Below are positions 7,801 to 14,968 of a stretch of 64,000 bases of DNA, piece by piece (the first letter of the stretch is position 1; every line of letters starts with the position of its first letter). The notes beneath the pieces are model-generated. The model had not been told where the DNA came from. It searched no databases and saw only the letters and a list, made by a program, of their open reading frames with translations. Location: the NCBI RefSeq assembly GCF_011751765.2, contig NZ_CP061169.1, forward strand, positions 1,364,001 to 1,428,000. Direction: 5' to 3'. Source of the stretch: Paramicrobacterium chengjingii. Its GTDB lineage: Bacteria; Actinomycetota; Actinomycetes; Actinomycetales; Microbacteriaceae. A program made the translations under genes and the position numbers.

Positions 7801-8444
7801 GACCTGCTCCTCTCCTCGATCAGTGCGACTTTCTCGAACGCGTCCTGCTCCAACTCCGCGTCACAGTCGTCGAACTGACACGAAACCGTCACCCGGTCAC
7901 GGAAATACCCCGGCGGGTTCCACTGCAACTGCAACCGCCCACACTCCGGGCAACGCGTACGCCGGATCTTGTGCGGAAGCTCCTTCTCTGGATGCGACCG
8001 CATAGCGGTCAAAGCCGCTGCAGTGAATCTCACCGCGAGCTCGCCACCCTCCACTGTCGAGATCCACACCGGCACGTCCTTTGGGACATGCCGATACCAG
8101 GACCACACCTCATCGACCGCTAACTGTGTCGGACTGATCGGGATCGGCGGGCCTGACTTCGACCTGACACCAGCGTTGTCTCGCTGCACGGCGCGCTCAA
8201 CACCACGCATCGCAACCAACCACCTGTCCACCCGTCCGAGAGCATCCTCGAGCTTCTCGAAGCAGGCACGACACAGCACACCGTGACGGGCGCGACGGGG
8301 GAGACACCCCGAGCAATCCCGGCCCGTATAAATGTGCTTCCCATCTGTCAGCCGCGTCTCCCAGCCGTCACACCCGTCTTGGTGCTGATCTTTCACAGTG
8401 CACGGGCGGACACTTTCCATGTCGTTCGTGATGCAGACAATCAC
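7797..8444 (-). CDS. Zinc-finger phage protein, 215 residues
   Basis: The start is a GTG overlapping the upstream stop. An ATG 24 bases downstream is an alternative. The N-terminal part has C-x8-C, CSGC and CRAC motifs (first about 60 residues) and the C-terminal part has CPECGRLQLQW followed by C-x4-C, so two separate metal sites flank a helical middle. Proteins of this layout are common in actinobacteriophage early regions, without known function. Confidence 0.7.
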   Translation of the reverse strand: MIVCITNDMESVRPCTVKDQHQDGCDGWETRLTDGKHIYTGRDCSGCLPRRARHGVLCRACFEKLEDALGRVDRWLVAMRGVERAVQRDNAGVRSKSGPPIPISPTQLAVDEVWSWYRHVPKDVPVWISTVEGGELAVRFTAAALTAMRSHPEKELPHKIRRTRCPECGRLQLQWNPPGYFRDRVTVSCQFDDCDAELEQDAFEKVALIEERSRS

Positions 8445-8656
8445 TTCTCCTCCTCGGCACGTTTCTCAAGATCAGCCACACGGTCACGCCACGTCGCCTG
8501 CCCGTCACGCAGAACGTCGATCCTCTTCGCGAGATCACGGCCACGCTCAGTCCTGCGGGCTTCACGGTTCATGCCCTCGAACTCTTGAATTTGTGCGTCG
8601 AATTGAGCCAGCAACATTCGCGCTGTGCCCAACTGTTTACTTGCGGATCTAGCCAC
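8441..8656 (-). CDS. Small coiled-coil phage protein
   Basis: A 71-residue, strongly charged helical protein ([10 protein letters not shown]...) with heptad-like spacing of Leu, Ile and Met between residues 10 and 65 and a Glu/Lys-rich end. A short coiled coil is likely. It has no cysteines and no recognised domain. Confidence 0.62.
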   Translation of the reverse strand: MARSASKQLGTARMLLAQFDAQIQEFEGMNREARRTERGRDLAKRIDVLRDGQATWRDRVADLEKRAEEEK

Positions 8657-8825
8657 GGTTCCTCCTCGGATCGTTACGGCACGGCAGCACTGACTTTCCC
8701 CACGGGGTCATGCACTGCCCACACCTGTGCTCCCGCAACGGTTGAGGGGCCGGCGCGAACGTTATGTAGTCCGACACCGACCCCTCAACGGGCGGCAAAT
8801 ATTCAGAACGGGGTGTCGTCCCCAT
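8649..8825 (-). CDS. Small phage protein with CxxC, 58 residues
   Basis: The start at [10 protein letters not shown] overlaps the end of ssb by 22 bases. It contains [11 protein letters not shown], a single knuckle, and a later lone Cys. The reading frame is open further upstream inside ssb, so the start is uncertain. A GTG 48 bases downstream is an alternative. Function unknown. Confidence 0.5.
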   Translation of the reverse strand: MGTTPRSEYLPPVEGSVSDYITFAPAPQPLREHRCGQCMTPWGKSVLPCRNDPRRNRG

Positions 8826-9279
8826 ACGAACCACCGCCTGCCCATTCCTCGGTGGTCTGCTGTGGCTGAGCCCACACGTCAGCCTGTGCAGTCTGTGGTG
8901 CACCCTGCCGGTTCGACTGCGCACGAGTTACCTGCGCTGTCGCATATCGCAGGTCAGGGCCAAGAGCGTCGACGTCGAGCTCAATGCTGGTGCGCTTCTC
9001 GCCCTCTTTGGTTTCCCACGACCGTTGCTTGAGACGGCCCTGCGCGATCACCCTTGAACCCTTCACCAGGGAACCCGAGACGTGCTCTGCGAACTCACGC
9101 CACACAGACGCACGCAGGAACAGTGCCTCCCCGTCCACGTATTCGTTCTTCTGCTTGTCGAACACCTTCGGGGTAGAAGCGATCGTGAAGTTCGCCACCG
9201 CCAGACCCGACTGTGTGTATCTGAGTTCTGGATCTGCAGTGAGATTGCCTACGACAGTGATAATTGTTTCGCCAGCCAT
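8803..9279 (-). CDS. ssb: Single-stranded DNA-binding protein (phage)
   Basis: A 158-residue OB-fold [23 protein letters not shown], then the conserved [12 protein letters not shown] helix region and [13 protein letters not shown] strand. The C-terminal 40 residues are Gln-rich and acidic, ending in GDDTPF, the partner-binding tip of bacterial SSBs. It coats single strands during phage replication and probably works with the annealing protein and exonuclease encoded upstream in the same operon. Confidence 0.95.
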   Translation of the reverse strand: MAGETIITVVGNLTADPELRYTQSGLAVANFTIASTPKVFDKQKNEYVDGEALFLRASVWREFAEHVSGSLVKGSRVIAQGRLKQRSWETKEGEKRTSIELDVDALGPDLRYATAQVTRAQSNRQGAPQTAQADVWAQPQQTTEEWAGGGSYGDDTPF

Positions 9280-9588
9280 TTACGCTGCCCTCTTTCGTTC
9301 TTGTTTGACCGCGACCCGCAGCCGCTCTGTCTCTTGGTCGTAATTGTTTGCGAGCGTCGTTCGGATCGCTTCCACGAACCGTTCCCGTTGCACCTTTTTG
9401 GCAGTCCTGGTCAGCAGGAAGCGTTGGAACTCGAAATCGGAGCGAACAAACACTTCAATTTCTCGTGCGCGGTACGTAACAGAAGGGGTGTTATCAAGGT
9501 GAGTAGTACGTCCGTTAGTCCGTCCGTCCGTCCGTGCTAGGAGCAAACGGGGTGGCTGATCTGAATTAGCTACCGTTTTGCTAGCCAT
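9280..9588 (-). CDS. Hypothetical phage protein containing a tetranucleotide repeat
   Basis: A 102-residue basic protein. The ATG overlaps the preceding stop by eight bases and its TAA abuts the ssb start. Residues about 18-28 (RTDGRTNGRT) are encoded by a TCCG/CGGA tandem repeat. The C-terminal half is helical and charged (RERFVEAIRTTL...). No family is recognised. The repeat would allow slippage into another frame. Confidence 0.6.
   Translation of the reverse strand: MASKTVANSDQPPRLLLARTDGRTNGRTTHLDNTPSVTYRAREIEVFVRSDFEFQRFLLTRTAKKVQRERFVEAIRTTLANNYDQETERLRVAVKQERKRAA
9519..9535. repeat. (TCCG)4 microsatellite inside a coding region
   Basis: Four perfect TCCG units followed by T, with degenerate copies just upstream (TCCGT at 9511). 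Loss or gain of one unit would shift the reading frame of the overlapping leftward gene. Confidence 0.8.
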
Positions 9589-9949
9589 TAGCTACCCCTC
9601 TAGCTTTCGCTTGGCCACCCTTCCGGCCACGCTCCACAGCGCTCTCATGGATTGCTTGAGCTTCCGCACCGACAAGCTGCCGAGTGCCCCAATTACGTAT
9701 CTGCCACCCGCCCTCGACGATCTCCCACAGGCGTGTTTCTGCGAGAAGTCGCGCCTCCGTTGGTGTTCCATGAACGAACGGCAACGCGGCCTTCGCGATA
9801 AACCCCGACGTGTCATGTCCTGCCGAGTAAGCGAGAGAACAGACATAGACGAATGCCGCACCTTTACCCTTTGGTGAGCGCCCGAGTAGGTCGAGCATCT
9901 TGTCATGCGTTGGCAGGTTGGTATCTGCTCTAAACCACGGCAAACCCAT
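9581..9949 (-). CDS. Probable phage replication initiation-type protein
   Basis: A 122-residue protein opening MGLPWFRADTNLPTHDKMLDLL, a start seen in N-terminal domains of phage replisome organisers and related winged-helix proteins of actinobacteria. A YVCSLAYSAGH segment and the WQIRNWGTRQ strand near residue 85 fit that fold. It is shorter than full replication proteins and lacks a helicase-loader domain. It lies next to ssb, which supports a replication role. Function by resemblance only. Confidence 0.55.
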   Translation of the reverse strand: MGLPWFRADTNLPTHDKMLDLLGRSPKGKGAAFVYVCSLAYSAGHDTSGFIAKAALPFVHGTPTEARLLAETRLWEIVEGGWQIRNWGTRQLVGAEAQAIHESAVERGRKGGQAKARGVANG

Positions 9950-9966
9950 ATTTTTGGCCTCCTTTC

Positions 9967-10299
9967 TCAGAATTTGGGGTCATGGATCTGTTCCTTCCGA
10001 CCGTCAGGCAGCAGGTAAAACAGGCTTCCTCGGTCGTCACGAACGGGTATATGTCTCGGGTCGTCCCATGAATGAACCGACCACCCACCATCACCATCCG
10101 TGTGCGCGAGCCCGTGACACCCGGTGTGGTTCCCCCACCCGCACAAGGCGACGAGGTTCTCGACCGTGTGCTTCCCTCCACGAGACCGAAACTTCCGGTG
10201 ATGCAACTCGAGAGGGCCAGCCGAGAAACATCTCTCGCACTGGCCCCCTGAACGCTCGAGCACGATCGCTCGGACTCGTTTTGAAATCACGGTCCCCAT
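9967..10299 (-). CDS. HNH endonuclease
   Basis: A 110-residue protein. The start at MGTVISKRVR was chosen because coding quality falls upstream of it. It has CERC near residue 21, the LELHHRKFRSRGG HNH core, an N-L-V-ALCGW segment and a final H-x2-CH, all ligands of a beta-beta-alpha metal finger. Phage HNH enzymes often sit beside terminase and aid packaging. This one is in the early region, so it may instead nick or cut DNA in replication or be a homing-type nuclease. Confidence 0.88.
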   Translation of the reverse strand: MGTVISKRVRAIVLERSGGQCERCFSAGPLELHHRKFRSRGGKHTVENLVALCGWGNHTGCHGLAHTDGDGGWSVHSWDDPRHIPVRDDRGSLFYLLPDGRKEQIHDPKF

Positions 10300-10378
10300 G
10301 ACGACCTCCCTGCTGAGTGGATACCCACCCCTGCTTTGGGGGCGGCCATCATGCCACCTGCCCGGATAGCGTTGTTGA

Positions 10379-10645
10379 ATGCACAACCATGGTCAGCAGT
10401 CCTTGTACGACATTGAGCAGCCCCCTGAGACCGGGAGGGAATCCTTTTGGGACGCGGGAACGCAGTACACGCTTGCGACCGACGGACGAAACAAGTGGAT
10501 GCTCTGGGGACATTTCCGGCCTGGCAAAGCGACCCCACTTGTGACATTGCATAGTGGGTCTTCCGAATGGAGGACATCCGAGGTGAACGGCCGCGGTGAA
10601 AAAAGCGGCAGCGATTGGCGAGAGCTCATAGCGAATGCGCTTTGA
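10379..10645 (+). CDS. Rightward orphan gene of unknown function
   Basis: The only rightward gene inside the leftward early operon, filling a 350-base gap with no leftward gene. The 88-residue product (MHNHGQQSLY...) has normal amino-acid balance, Trp and aromatic residues in strand-like spacing (KWMLWGHFRPG, GSSEWRTSEV) and a helical end. Opposite-strand frames look non-coding. No clear ribosome site precedes the ATG, which lowers confidence. It could be a moron or an antisense-placed regulator. Confidence 0.5.
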   Translation: MHNHGQQSLYDIEQPPETGRESFWDAGTQYTLATDGRNKWMLWGHFRPGKATPLVTLHSGSSEWRTSEVNGRGEKSGSDWRELIANAL

Positions 10646-10650
10646 ATAAT

Positions 10651-10785
10651 TCACGCTGCCCATAGTTCCCTCTCAGCGGGGGTGAGCACTGCTTTGCAAT
10701 CGCGGCACACCTTCCCCCTCTTCTCCGTCAAAACCTCACGGACAAGCCCGCAACGCGGACACGGAGCCTGAAACCAACTACCCAT
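10651..10785 (-). CDS. Zinc-ribbon microprotein, 44 residues
   Basis: The ATG overlaps the methyltransferase stop (TGATG). The product begins MGSWFQAPCPRCG and continues to a second VCRDC knuckle, giving one four-Cys ribbon, then an Ala/Glu-rich end (TPAERELWAA). Coupling to the methyltransferase and the complete ribbon support it as a real gene. It could be a small DNA- or RNA-binding partner. Confidence 0.7.
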   Translation of the reverse strand: MGSWFQAPCPRCGLVREVLTEKRGKVCRDCKAVLTPAERELWAA

Positions 10786-12422
10786 CAGACCATCACCGCC
10801 TCTTGCCCGAGTGATTCCATGCACACTGCACCGAGATCACGTGCCGCTGGCGGTGTGACCGCGTTCCCTGCGGCCTTGACGAGATCCCGGTTCGAGACGG
10901 GGCGCATCCGGTTCGGCGGTTGCCAGTTGTAGTCACCAGGGAACGCCATTCCGGCTGCCACCTCGTGATGCTGGAACATGCGGAACTCGACGTCATGGAT
11001 CATGTCCCGTGCCGCTTTCAGATCGGCCGCTGTCACGTCGCCAGGGCGACGCATGATCGACTGTTGCGCCGTTGTCGTCAACGTGCGCATGTACTCGCTC
11101 GCCGGCGTCGTCATTTCTGCTCCTCCCTTGTTGTGTCGCGTGATCAATGCATGCCGTGGCTCGGTCGTGATCGTCGCCACCGGATCAGATGTCGGTTTCA
11201 TGGCGTCGTCGCGTGAGTAGTACGACATGACGAGAGCGTGATGATTCCCGCCCGCTGTGAACGTCCCCGCAGGCTCAGTGACAGGCCGTGCTGTCGACGT
11301 GCCGTACATCTCAGCGATGAATGGCAGGTTCGCCAGCGCAGTCTCAGCACGTGTCGTCTGAGTCCGCATAGGCGCGTCCAAAGACACGGCCTCTTTCCCG
11401 TCCCTGCCCTCGACCGGTGCGGCGAGAGCTTTCGAGCTCACCGTGTGCAACGTCTTCAACGGTTCATCGATCGGCCAGGACCGGTAGTACCCGTCCGGCT
11501 TTCCGTAGTTTCTGTGCTTCGGGTCTGCGGCGTCGTAGGTGTTCCCCGCGGCTTCGATGGCGAGTGGACCCCAGTACCGGGCAATACCGGCGGCGATCCT
11601 GTCGAGGGTCTTCGGCTTCAACGGTTTCGCACGGTCACCGATCCTCTCGCCACGGATCGACCAGTCGATCGCCGCCGCAGCTGGCAACCAACCAGGTTCT
11701 ACAACCTGCCCACAACCAGGACAGCAGTACACGTACGCTTGGCGATACCTGCCGACCGTGCGTCCGTTCTTGAACGACTGGACTGCGTTACGGACCACAC
11801 CGCAACGACCGCAGTACGCCTCAGGTGAAACCACCCGGTCAAGGTCAGGTGCGCGCTCTCCGTCGGGCCACGCGACGATGTAGATGCGGTCACGTGACTG
11901 AGGTGCAGGTGCACCCATCAGCTGAGCGTGCATGCTGTTGAGCGACACAACTCGGAAGTTGTAGCCGAGCGCCCGCAGTTCTTGACGCCACACCGTCCAC
12001 GCCGTCTGATACTTCGATTGCGTGGCAATATCCACAACGTTCTCGACAATGACCATGCGGTAACGGTGGTATTCGATGAACTTGAGTACATCGAACATCA
12101 GTAGTCGGGAGCGTTGCTTCACGTCATCCGACAAAGGATCTTCAAAAAGACCTTCCTCGATCGCGGGGCCACCCGCGCCAGATGCTTGGCTCCACTTCGT
12201 GCATTCAGGGCTGAACCATGCACAGTCCGTGCGGGGAAAGTACGATGCTTTCTCTTCGTGCAGGTCAACGCTTGAATGATCCGTGTTCTGATGGTTCGCG
12301 TTGTGAATCTCGATCGCTGTCTTCCAATGGTTCGCGGCGATCCGCACATGCACGTCCTGTAAAGAAACGAGGCCAGAGGATGAACCCCCGGCCCCGCAAA
12401 AGAAATCACTCCACGTCGTCAC
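10785..12422 (-). CDS. DNA (cytosine-5) methyltransferase
   Basis: A 545-residue enzyme that transfers methyl from S-adenosylmethionine to cytosine in phage DNA, probably to evade host restriction. Motif I is FFCGAGGSSSG at residues 8-18. The catalytic loop reads WFSPECTKWSQA, where Cys follows Pro-Glu rather than Pro directly. ENV (VIVENVVD) and QSRDRIYI motifs follow. A zinc knuckle pair (CGRCG and CCPGCG) lies in the target-recognition half. The start is GTG overlapping the upstream stop. It is larger than a minimal C5 enzyme because of the extended recognition domain. No restriction partner is seen. Confidence 0.9.
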   Translation of the reverse strand: MTTWSDFFCGAGGSSSGLVSLQDVHVRIAANHWKTAIEIHNANHQNTDHSSVDLHEEKASYFPRTDCAWFSPECTKWSQASGAGGPAIEEGLFEDPLSDDVKQRSRLLMFDVLKFIEYHRYRMVIVENVVDIATQSKYQTAWTVWRQELRALGYNFRVVSLNSMHAQLMGAPAPQSRDRIYIVAWPDGERAPDLDRVVSPEAYCGRCGVVRNAVQSFKNGRTVGRYRQAYVYCCPGCGQVVEPGWLPAAAAIDWSIRGERIGDRAKPLKPKTLDRIAAGIARYWGPLAIEAAGNTYDAADPKHRNYGKPDGYYRSWPIDEPLKTLHTVSSKALAAPVEGRDGKEAVSLDAPMRTQTTRAETALANLPFIAEMYGTSTARPVTEPAGTFTAGGNHHALVMSYYSRDDAMKPTSDPVATITTEPRHALITRHNKGGAEMTTPASEYMRTLTTTAQQSIMRRPGDVTAADLKAARDMIHDVEFRMFQHHEVAAGMAFPGDYNWQPPNRMRPVSNRDLVKAAGNAVTPPAARDLGAVCMESLGQEAVMV

Positions 12423-12598
12423 GACGTGCCTCCTTCAAATAGTTCGCATCCGCACGGCCCACAGCCGCCCATTCCAGGACCAACAAATGCTTGCTTGACC
12501 GTTGACCCGTGAGACACATTCCGGTGCCCACGCGAGCACGGCATGGCGTCACGAGCACACTGACAATCACCAACCCACGGGCAGTCATGCGCGTTCAT
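12419..12598 (-). CDS. Cys-rich microprotein between resolvase and methyltransferase
   Basis: A 59-residue frame joined to both neighbours: its ATG overlaps the RusA stop as ATGA and its TGA overlaps the methyltransferase GTG start. It begins MNAHDCPWVGDCQC and has eight Cys plus several His and Gly (CGPCGC near the end), which suggests zinc binding. A 60-residue frame in another phase at the same place (12406-12588) is judged a shadow because it lacks these couplings. Confidence 0.68.
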   Translation of the reverse strand: MNAHDCPWVGDCQCARDAMPCSRGHRNVSHGSTVKQAFVGPGMGGCGPCGCELFEGGTS

Positions 12599-12990
12599 GC
12601 GAGCTCCTTCAGCGTGAACTCGAAATGCGGGACACAGCCCTTCTCGTACCGGATCTCGGGCATGTGCTTGACCATGAACTCGCGAGTGTCGTCAGGGACA
12701 ACCTCAGCATCGACCAGGCCATCGCAGAGCGCTTTGAGTGTGGCGACTGGGTTCTCGTCGTCGCGACGCCGCCGGTCTTTCACGAACCACACAAGGCGCA
12801 CCTCGATGCGTTCCAACTCCGGCACGTGTCTCGCTTTCGCGTGCATCAGTGACCGCAGATCCTTGACGATCTTCGCCTCGGCCATCCGGTGCAACCGGTA
12901 ATTAAGAGACAACGGCGGTTTCACCCAGTCGAACGTGAACGTCGTCTCGAAAAGACCCGCGTCGGTCTGTACCTGTTCGTTGAGTGTCAT
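12595..12990 (-). CDS. RusA-family Holliday junction resolvase
   Basis: A 131-residue protein. The start at MTLNEQVQTD was chosen by ATGA overlap with the 32-residue gene. It contains the RusA pattern of a PPLSLNYRLH-type N-terminal strand, RRRRDDENPVATLKALCDGLVDAEVVPDD with the conserved Asp residues that bind metal, and a C-terminal strand. It resolves branched DNA in phage replication and recombination before packaging. It belongs to the recombination module with the YqaJ exonuclease and annealing protein upstream. Confidence 0.88.
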   Translation of the reverse strand: MTLNEQVQTDAGLFETTFTFDWVKPPLSLNYRLHRMAEAKIVKDLRSLMHAKARHVPELERIEVRLVWFVKDRRRRDDENPVATLKALCDGLVDAEVVPDDTREFMVKHMPEIRYEKGCVPHFEFTLKELA

Positions 12991-13085
12991 GCCGGTTCCT
13001 CTTTCACGAGGTACTCCGAAACGAAACGCTCCCAATCGATACCGATGGGAGCGCCGTCTTGGTCGAACTTCACATGCAGAGTCAT
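12987..13085 (-). CDS. 32-residue microprotein
   Basis: A short frame (MTLHVKFDQDGAPIGIDWER...) joined at both ends by ATGA overlaps to the RusA gene and the upstream gene. The sequence has a strand-turn-helix look and balanced composition. It fills an otherwise non-coding 90-base space. Translation by coupling is likely. Function unknown. Confidence 0.6.
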   Translation of the reverse strand: MTLHVKFDQDGAPIGIDWERFVSEYLVKEEPA

Positions 13086-13477
13086 CGCCCCACACCCCCT
13101 GCGTTGTACAGCGACGCCACCACTCGGTTAATGTTCTGCATGCCGAACAGACGCGACTGCAGTGCTTTCTGCAGAGCCTCCGCCGCGTGCAGAGTTGTCT
13201 TCGCGTCATCGAATGCTTGCTTGTACGCCATCGTCGCGAGGTCGGCCTCTTTGCGAGCCATAGCTACCGTGGCCTGTTTCGATGTGAGCATCGCTTTCGC
13301 GTGAGCCTCGATGAACTCGCGCTCTTTCGTGTACCGTTGCTCCCACATATCGCGGATCGCGGGAACCGACTGCTCAAGCCGGTTCCCGATCTCCACAATC
13401 AACTGCTCGAGTTCAGCGGGATTCAACGGTTGATAGTCGACCAGTTCACCCGTCTCGAGATTGGCTACGTCATTCAC
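13082..13477 (-). CDS. Helical phage protein next to the annealing protein
   Basis: A 131-residue protein started at the GTG at 13477, which overlaps the upstream stop and has a GAGGAGG site. An ATG further upstream lies inside the RecT/Bet gene. From residue 20 on it is almost entirely helical with heptad-like spacing, rich in Ala, Glu and Lys, and ends NRVVASLYNAGGVGR. It resembles small accessory proteins beside phage annealing proteins. No domain is assigned. Confidence 0.68.
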   Translation of the reverse strand: MNDVANLETGELVDYQPLNPAELEQLIVEIGNRLEQSVPAIRDMWEQRYTKEREFIEAHAKAMLTSKQATVAMARKEADLATMAYKQAFDDAKTTLHAAEALQKALQSRLFGMQNINRVVASLYNAGGVGR

Positions 13478-14354
13478 TGGGTGCCTCCTCGAATGCGCGA
13501 CGCGCTTCCTCCGCAACCGTTTCCTCGTCGCGTTCCGCGACCGGTTCATCTTCGGCGGGTTCGCTCTCGCCACGCGAGATCATTCCGTGCCGGGTCAGAG
13601 CCGCTGTGCGGATCACATCAGTCAACTCGCCTGCGTCATCTGCGGAGTCCACGAGGTCTTCGATCTCCTCGTGAGTCTGCGCTGCCCTGAGATCGGCTGC
13701 CCAGTCTCGGCTTGGCGTGGCCTCAGCGACAGCTATGACCTCGCCGCCCATCTCGTCTGCCGTGTACAGTCCCGAGAGATCTTGCGGGAATGCCTTCCTG
13801 ATCGCTAAAGCCTCCGCGCACTTCGCAAGCTGTCCAGCGCCCTGCTTTGCCCACATGCTCGTAAGATCTCCGCTGCGCTTGGTCTGCGCGTACGCCCCCC
13901 ATTCAGCGACGCCGACAGAGGGGCGTGGCCAATCCTTCCGATACACCTTCACTCGAGCCGCCAACGGGTTAGGACCGTGAATGGACGGGACGAACGCATC
14001 CTCCCACTCACCCTTCGACGTCAACCACTCTGCGCCGTCCTGACCGTCATACTTCTTCGACCGTTCAGCGACGAGCCGGAACCCGTCAATGCCCGTCTGG
14101 ATTGACCACTCCACACGACCCTGAGACAGTCGCCCGATGCAGTAGATCTGTCGCGCAAGCGGATCGAGACCGGACCGACGTGCGATCGACAGAAACTGCT
14201 CCACAACGGGGCGAGGCGCGAGCTCTCGATGCCCGGCGCGGTCGCCGTAGGTGTGCATGAACACAAGTCCCGCGGCCTCGACGATTGCTTTCTCCGCCGC
14301 CGACCAGGAGTCGACGTCGCCGTTACTGGGCAACTTAGTGATGTCGTTGCTCAT
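13470..14354 (-). CDS. RecT/Bet-family single-strand annealing protein
   Basis: A 294-residue recombinase. The N-terminal half has the Bet-type core with GLDPLARQIYCIGR, then VEWSIQTGIDGFRLVAERS and WAKQGAGQLAKCAEALAIRKAFPQ, characteristic of the family. The last 70 residues are an acidic, Ala/Glu-rich tail, probably for SSB or partner contact. It anneals complementary single strands produced by the adjacent YqaJ exonuclease and so drives phage recombination. Its start overlaps the exonuclease stop, indicating coupled synthesis. Confidence 0.92.
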   Translation of the reverse strand: MSNDITKLPSNGDVDSWSAAEKAIVEAAGLVFMHTYGDRAGHRELAPRPVVEQFLSIARRSGLDPLARQIYCIGRLSQGRVEWSIQTGIDGFRLVAERSKKYDGQDGAEWLTSKGEWEDAFVPSIHGPNPLAARVKVYRKDWPRPSVGVAEWGAYAQTKRSGDLTSMWAKQGAGQLAKCAEALAIRKAFPQDLSGLYTADEMGGEVIAVAEATPSRDWAADLRAAQTHEEIEDLVDSADDAGELTDVIRTAALTRHGMISRGESEPAEDEPVAERDEETVAEEARRAFEEAPSE

Positions 14355-14968
14355 GACAGGTTCCTTTCGTATGACAGCGCGACACGGAGTCGCGCGAGTA
14401 GATCAGTGGCGATCGGTAGAATCCGCGGCGTGAGCTCACGGATCTTCTCGTGATCGCGGGTGACGGTGAGACTCTTCGGCTCACCGTGAAGGCCTGGACG
14501 AATATCGCCGTCGATGAGTTCCACCCAAATGAACTCGATGGACTCGAATTCAGGCACGCAAACGAACTGCCACGCCAGTTGTCGCCACTCAGCCAAAGAT
14601 GGGCCAGCGACAACCTTTCCGTGTTTCGCTTTGCACTCAGCGCCGCGCATCGCCTCAGCACCATCGGGCGTCGCCGCGAAGCCCTTCTCGCCGGGGGAGT
14701 GAATAAGAGCCTTGTTCTCCGCAATGCCAGCCCACGCGAGCATCATGGGTTCCCAACGATGCCCAGACTCGGTGTAGTCGTTGCCGTGGAACGTCTTCGA
14801 CGCGAGCTTCGCCGCAAGGTACTTATCCACCGACCCCGGCTTACTCAGCTTCGCGGCATCGGACGCCCCGATGACGGGGAGCCGAGACGCCAGCCAGCGG
14901 GCCCGGTTCGTCCCGTCATCGAGAATGCGATCAGCCCATGACAGCTGATTTACAGTCAGATCACTCAC
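14351..14968 (-). CDS. YqaJ-type phage exonuclease
   Basis: A 205-residue PD-(D/E)XK nuclease. Visible motifs are IGASDAAK near the start, GHRWEPMML, AATPDGAE and ECKAKHG, the catalytic D...ExK set of the YqaJ/lambda-exonuclease family. The start is the GTG at 14968, whose bases overlap the ATPase stop. An in-frame ATG 18 bases upstream is possible. It resects double-stranded ends to give substrate to the annealing protein encoded next. Confidence 0.9.
   Translation of the reverse strand: MSDLTVNQLSWADRILDDGTNRARWLASRLPVIGASDAAKLSKPGSVDKYLAAKLASKTFHGNDYTESGHRWEPMMLAWAGIAENKALIHSPGEKGFAATPDGAEAMRGAECKAKHGKVVAGPSLAEWRQLAWQFVCVPEFESIEFIWVELIDGDIRPGLHGEPKSLTVTRDHEKIRELTPRILPIATDLLARLRVALSYERNLS

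Noticed and set aside
10349..10663. Leftward frame opposite the orphan rightward gene
   Set aside because: Low-quality composition; the rightward frame is far more protein-like.
12406..12588. Leftward 60-residue frame between RusA and methyltransferase
   Set aside because: A 59-codon frame in the same place has coupling overlaps on both sides and Cys motifs like its neighbours, so this one is taken as a shadow.
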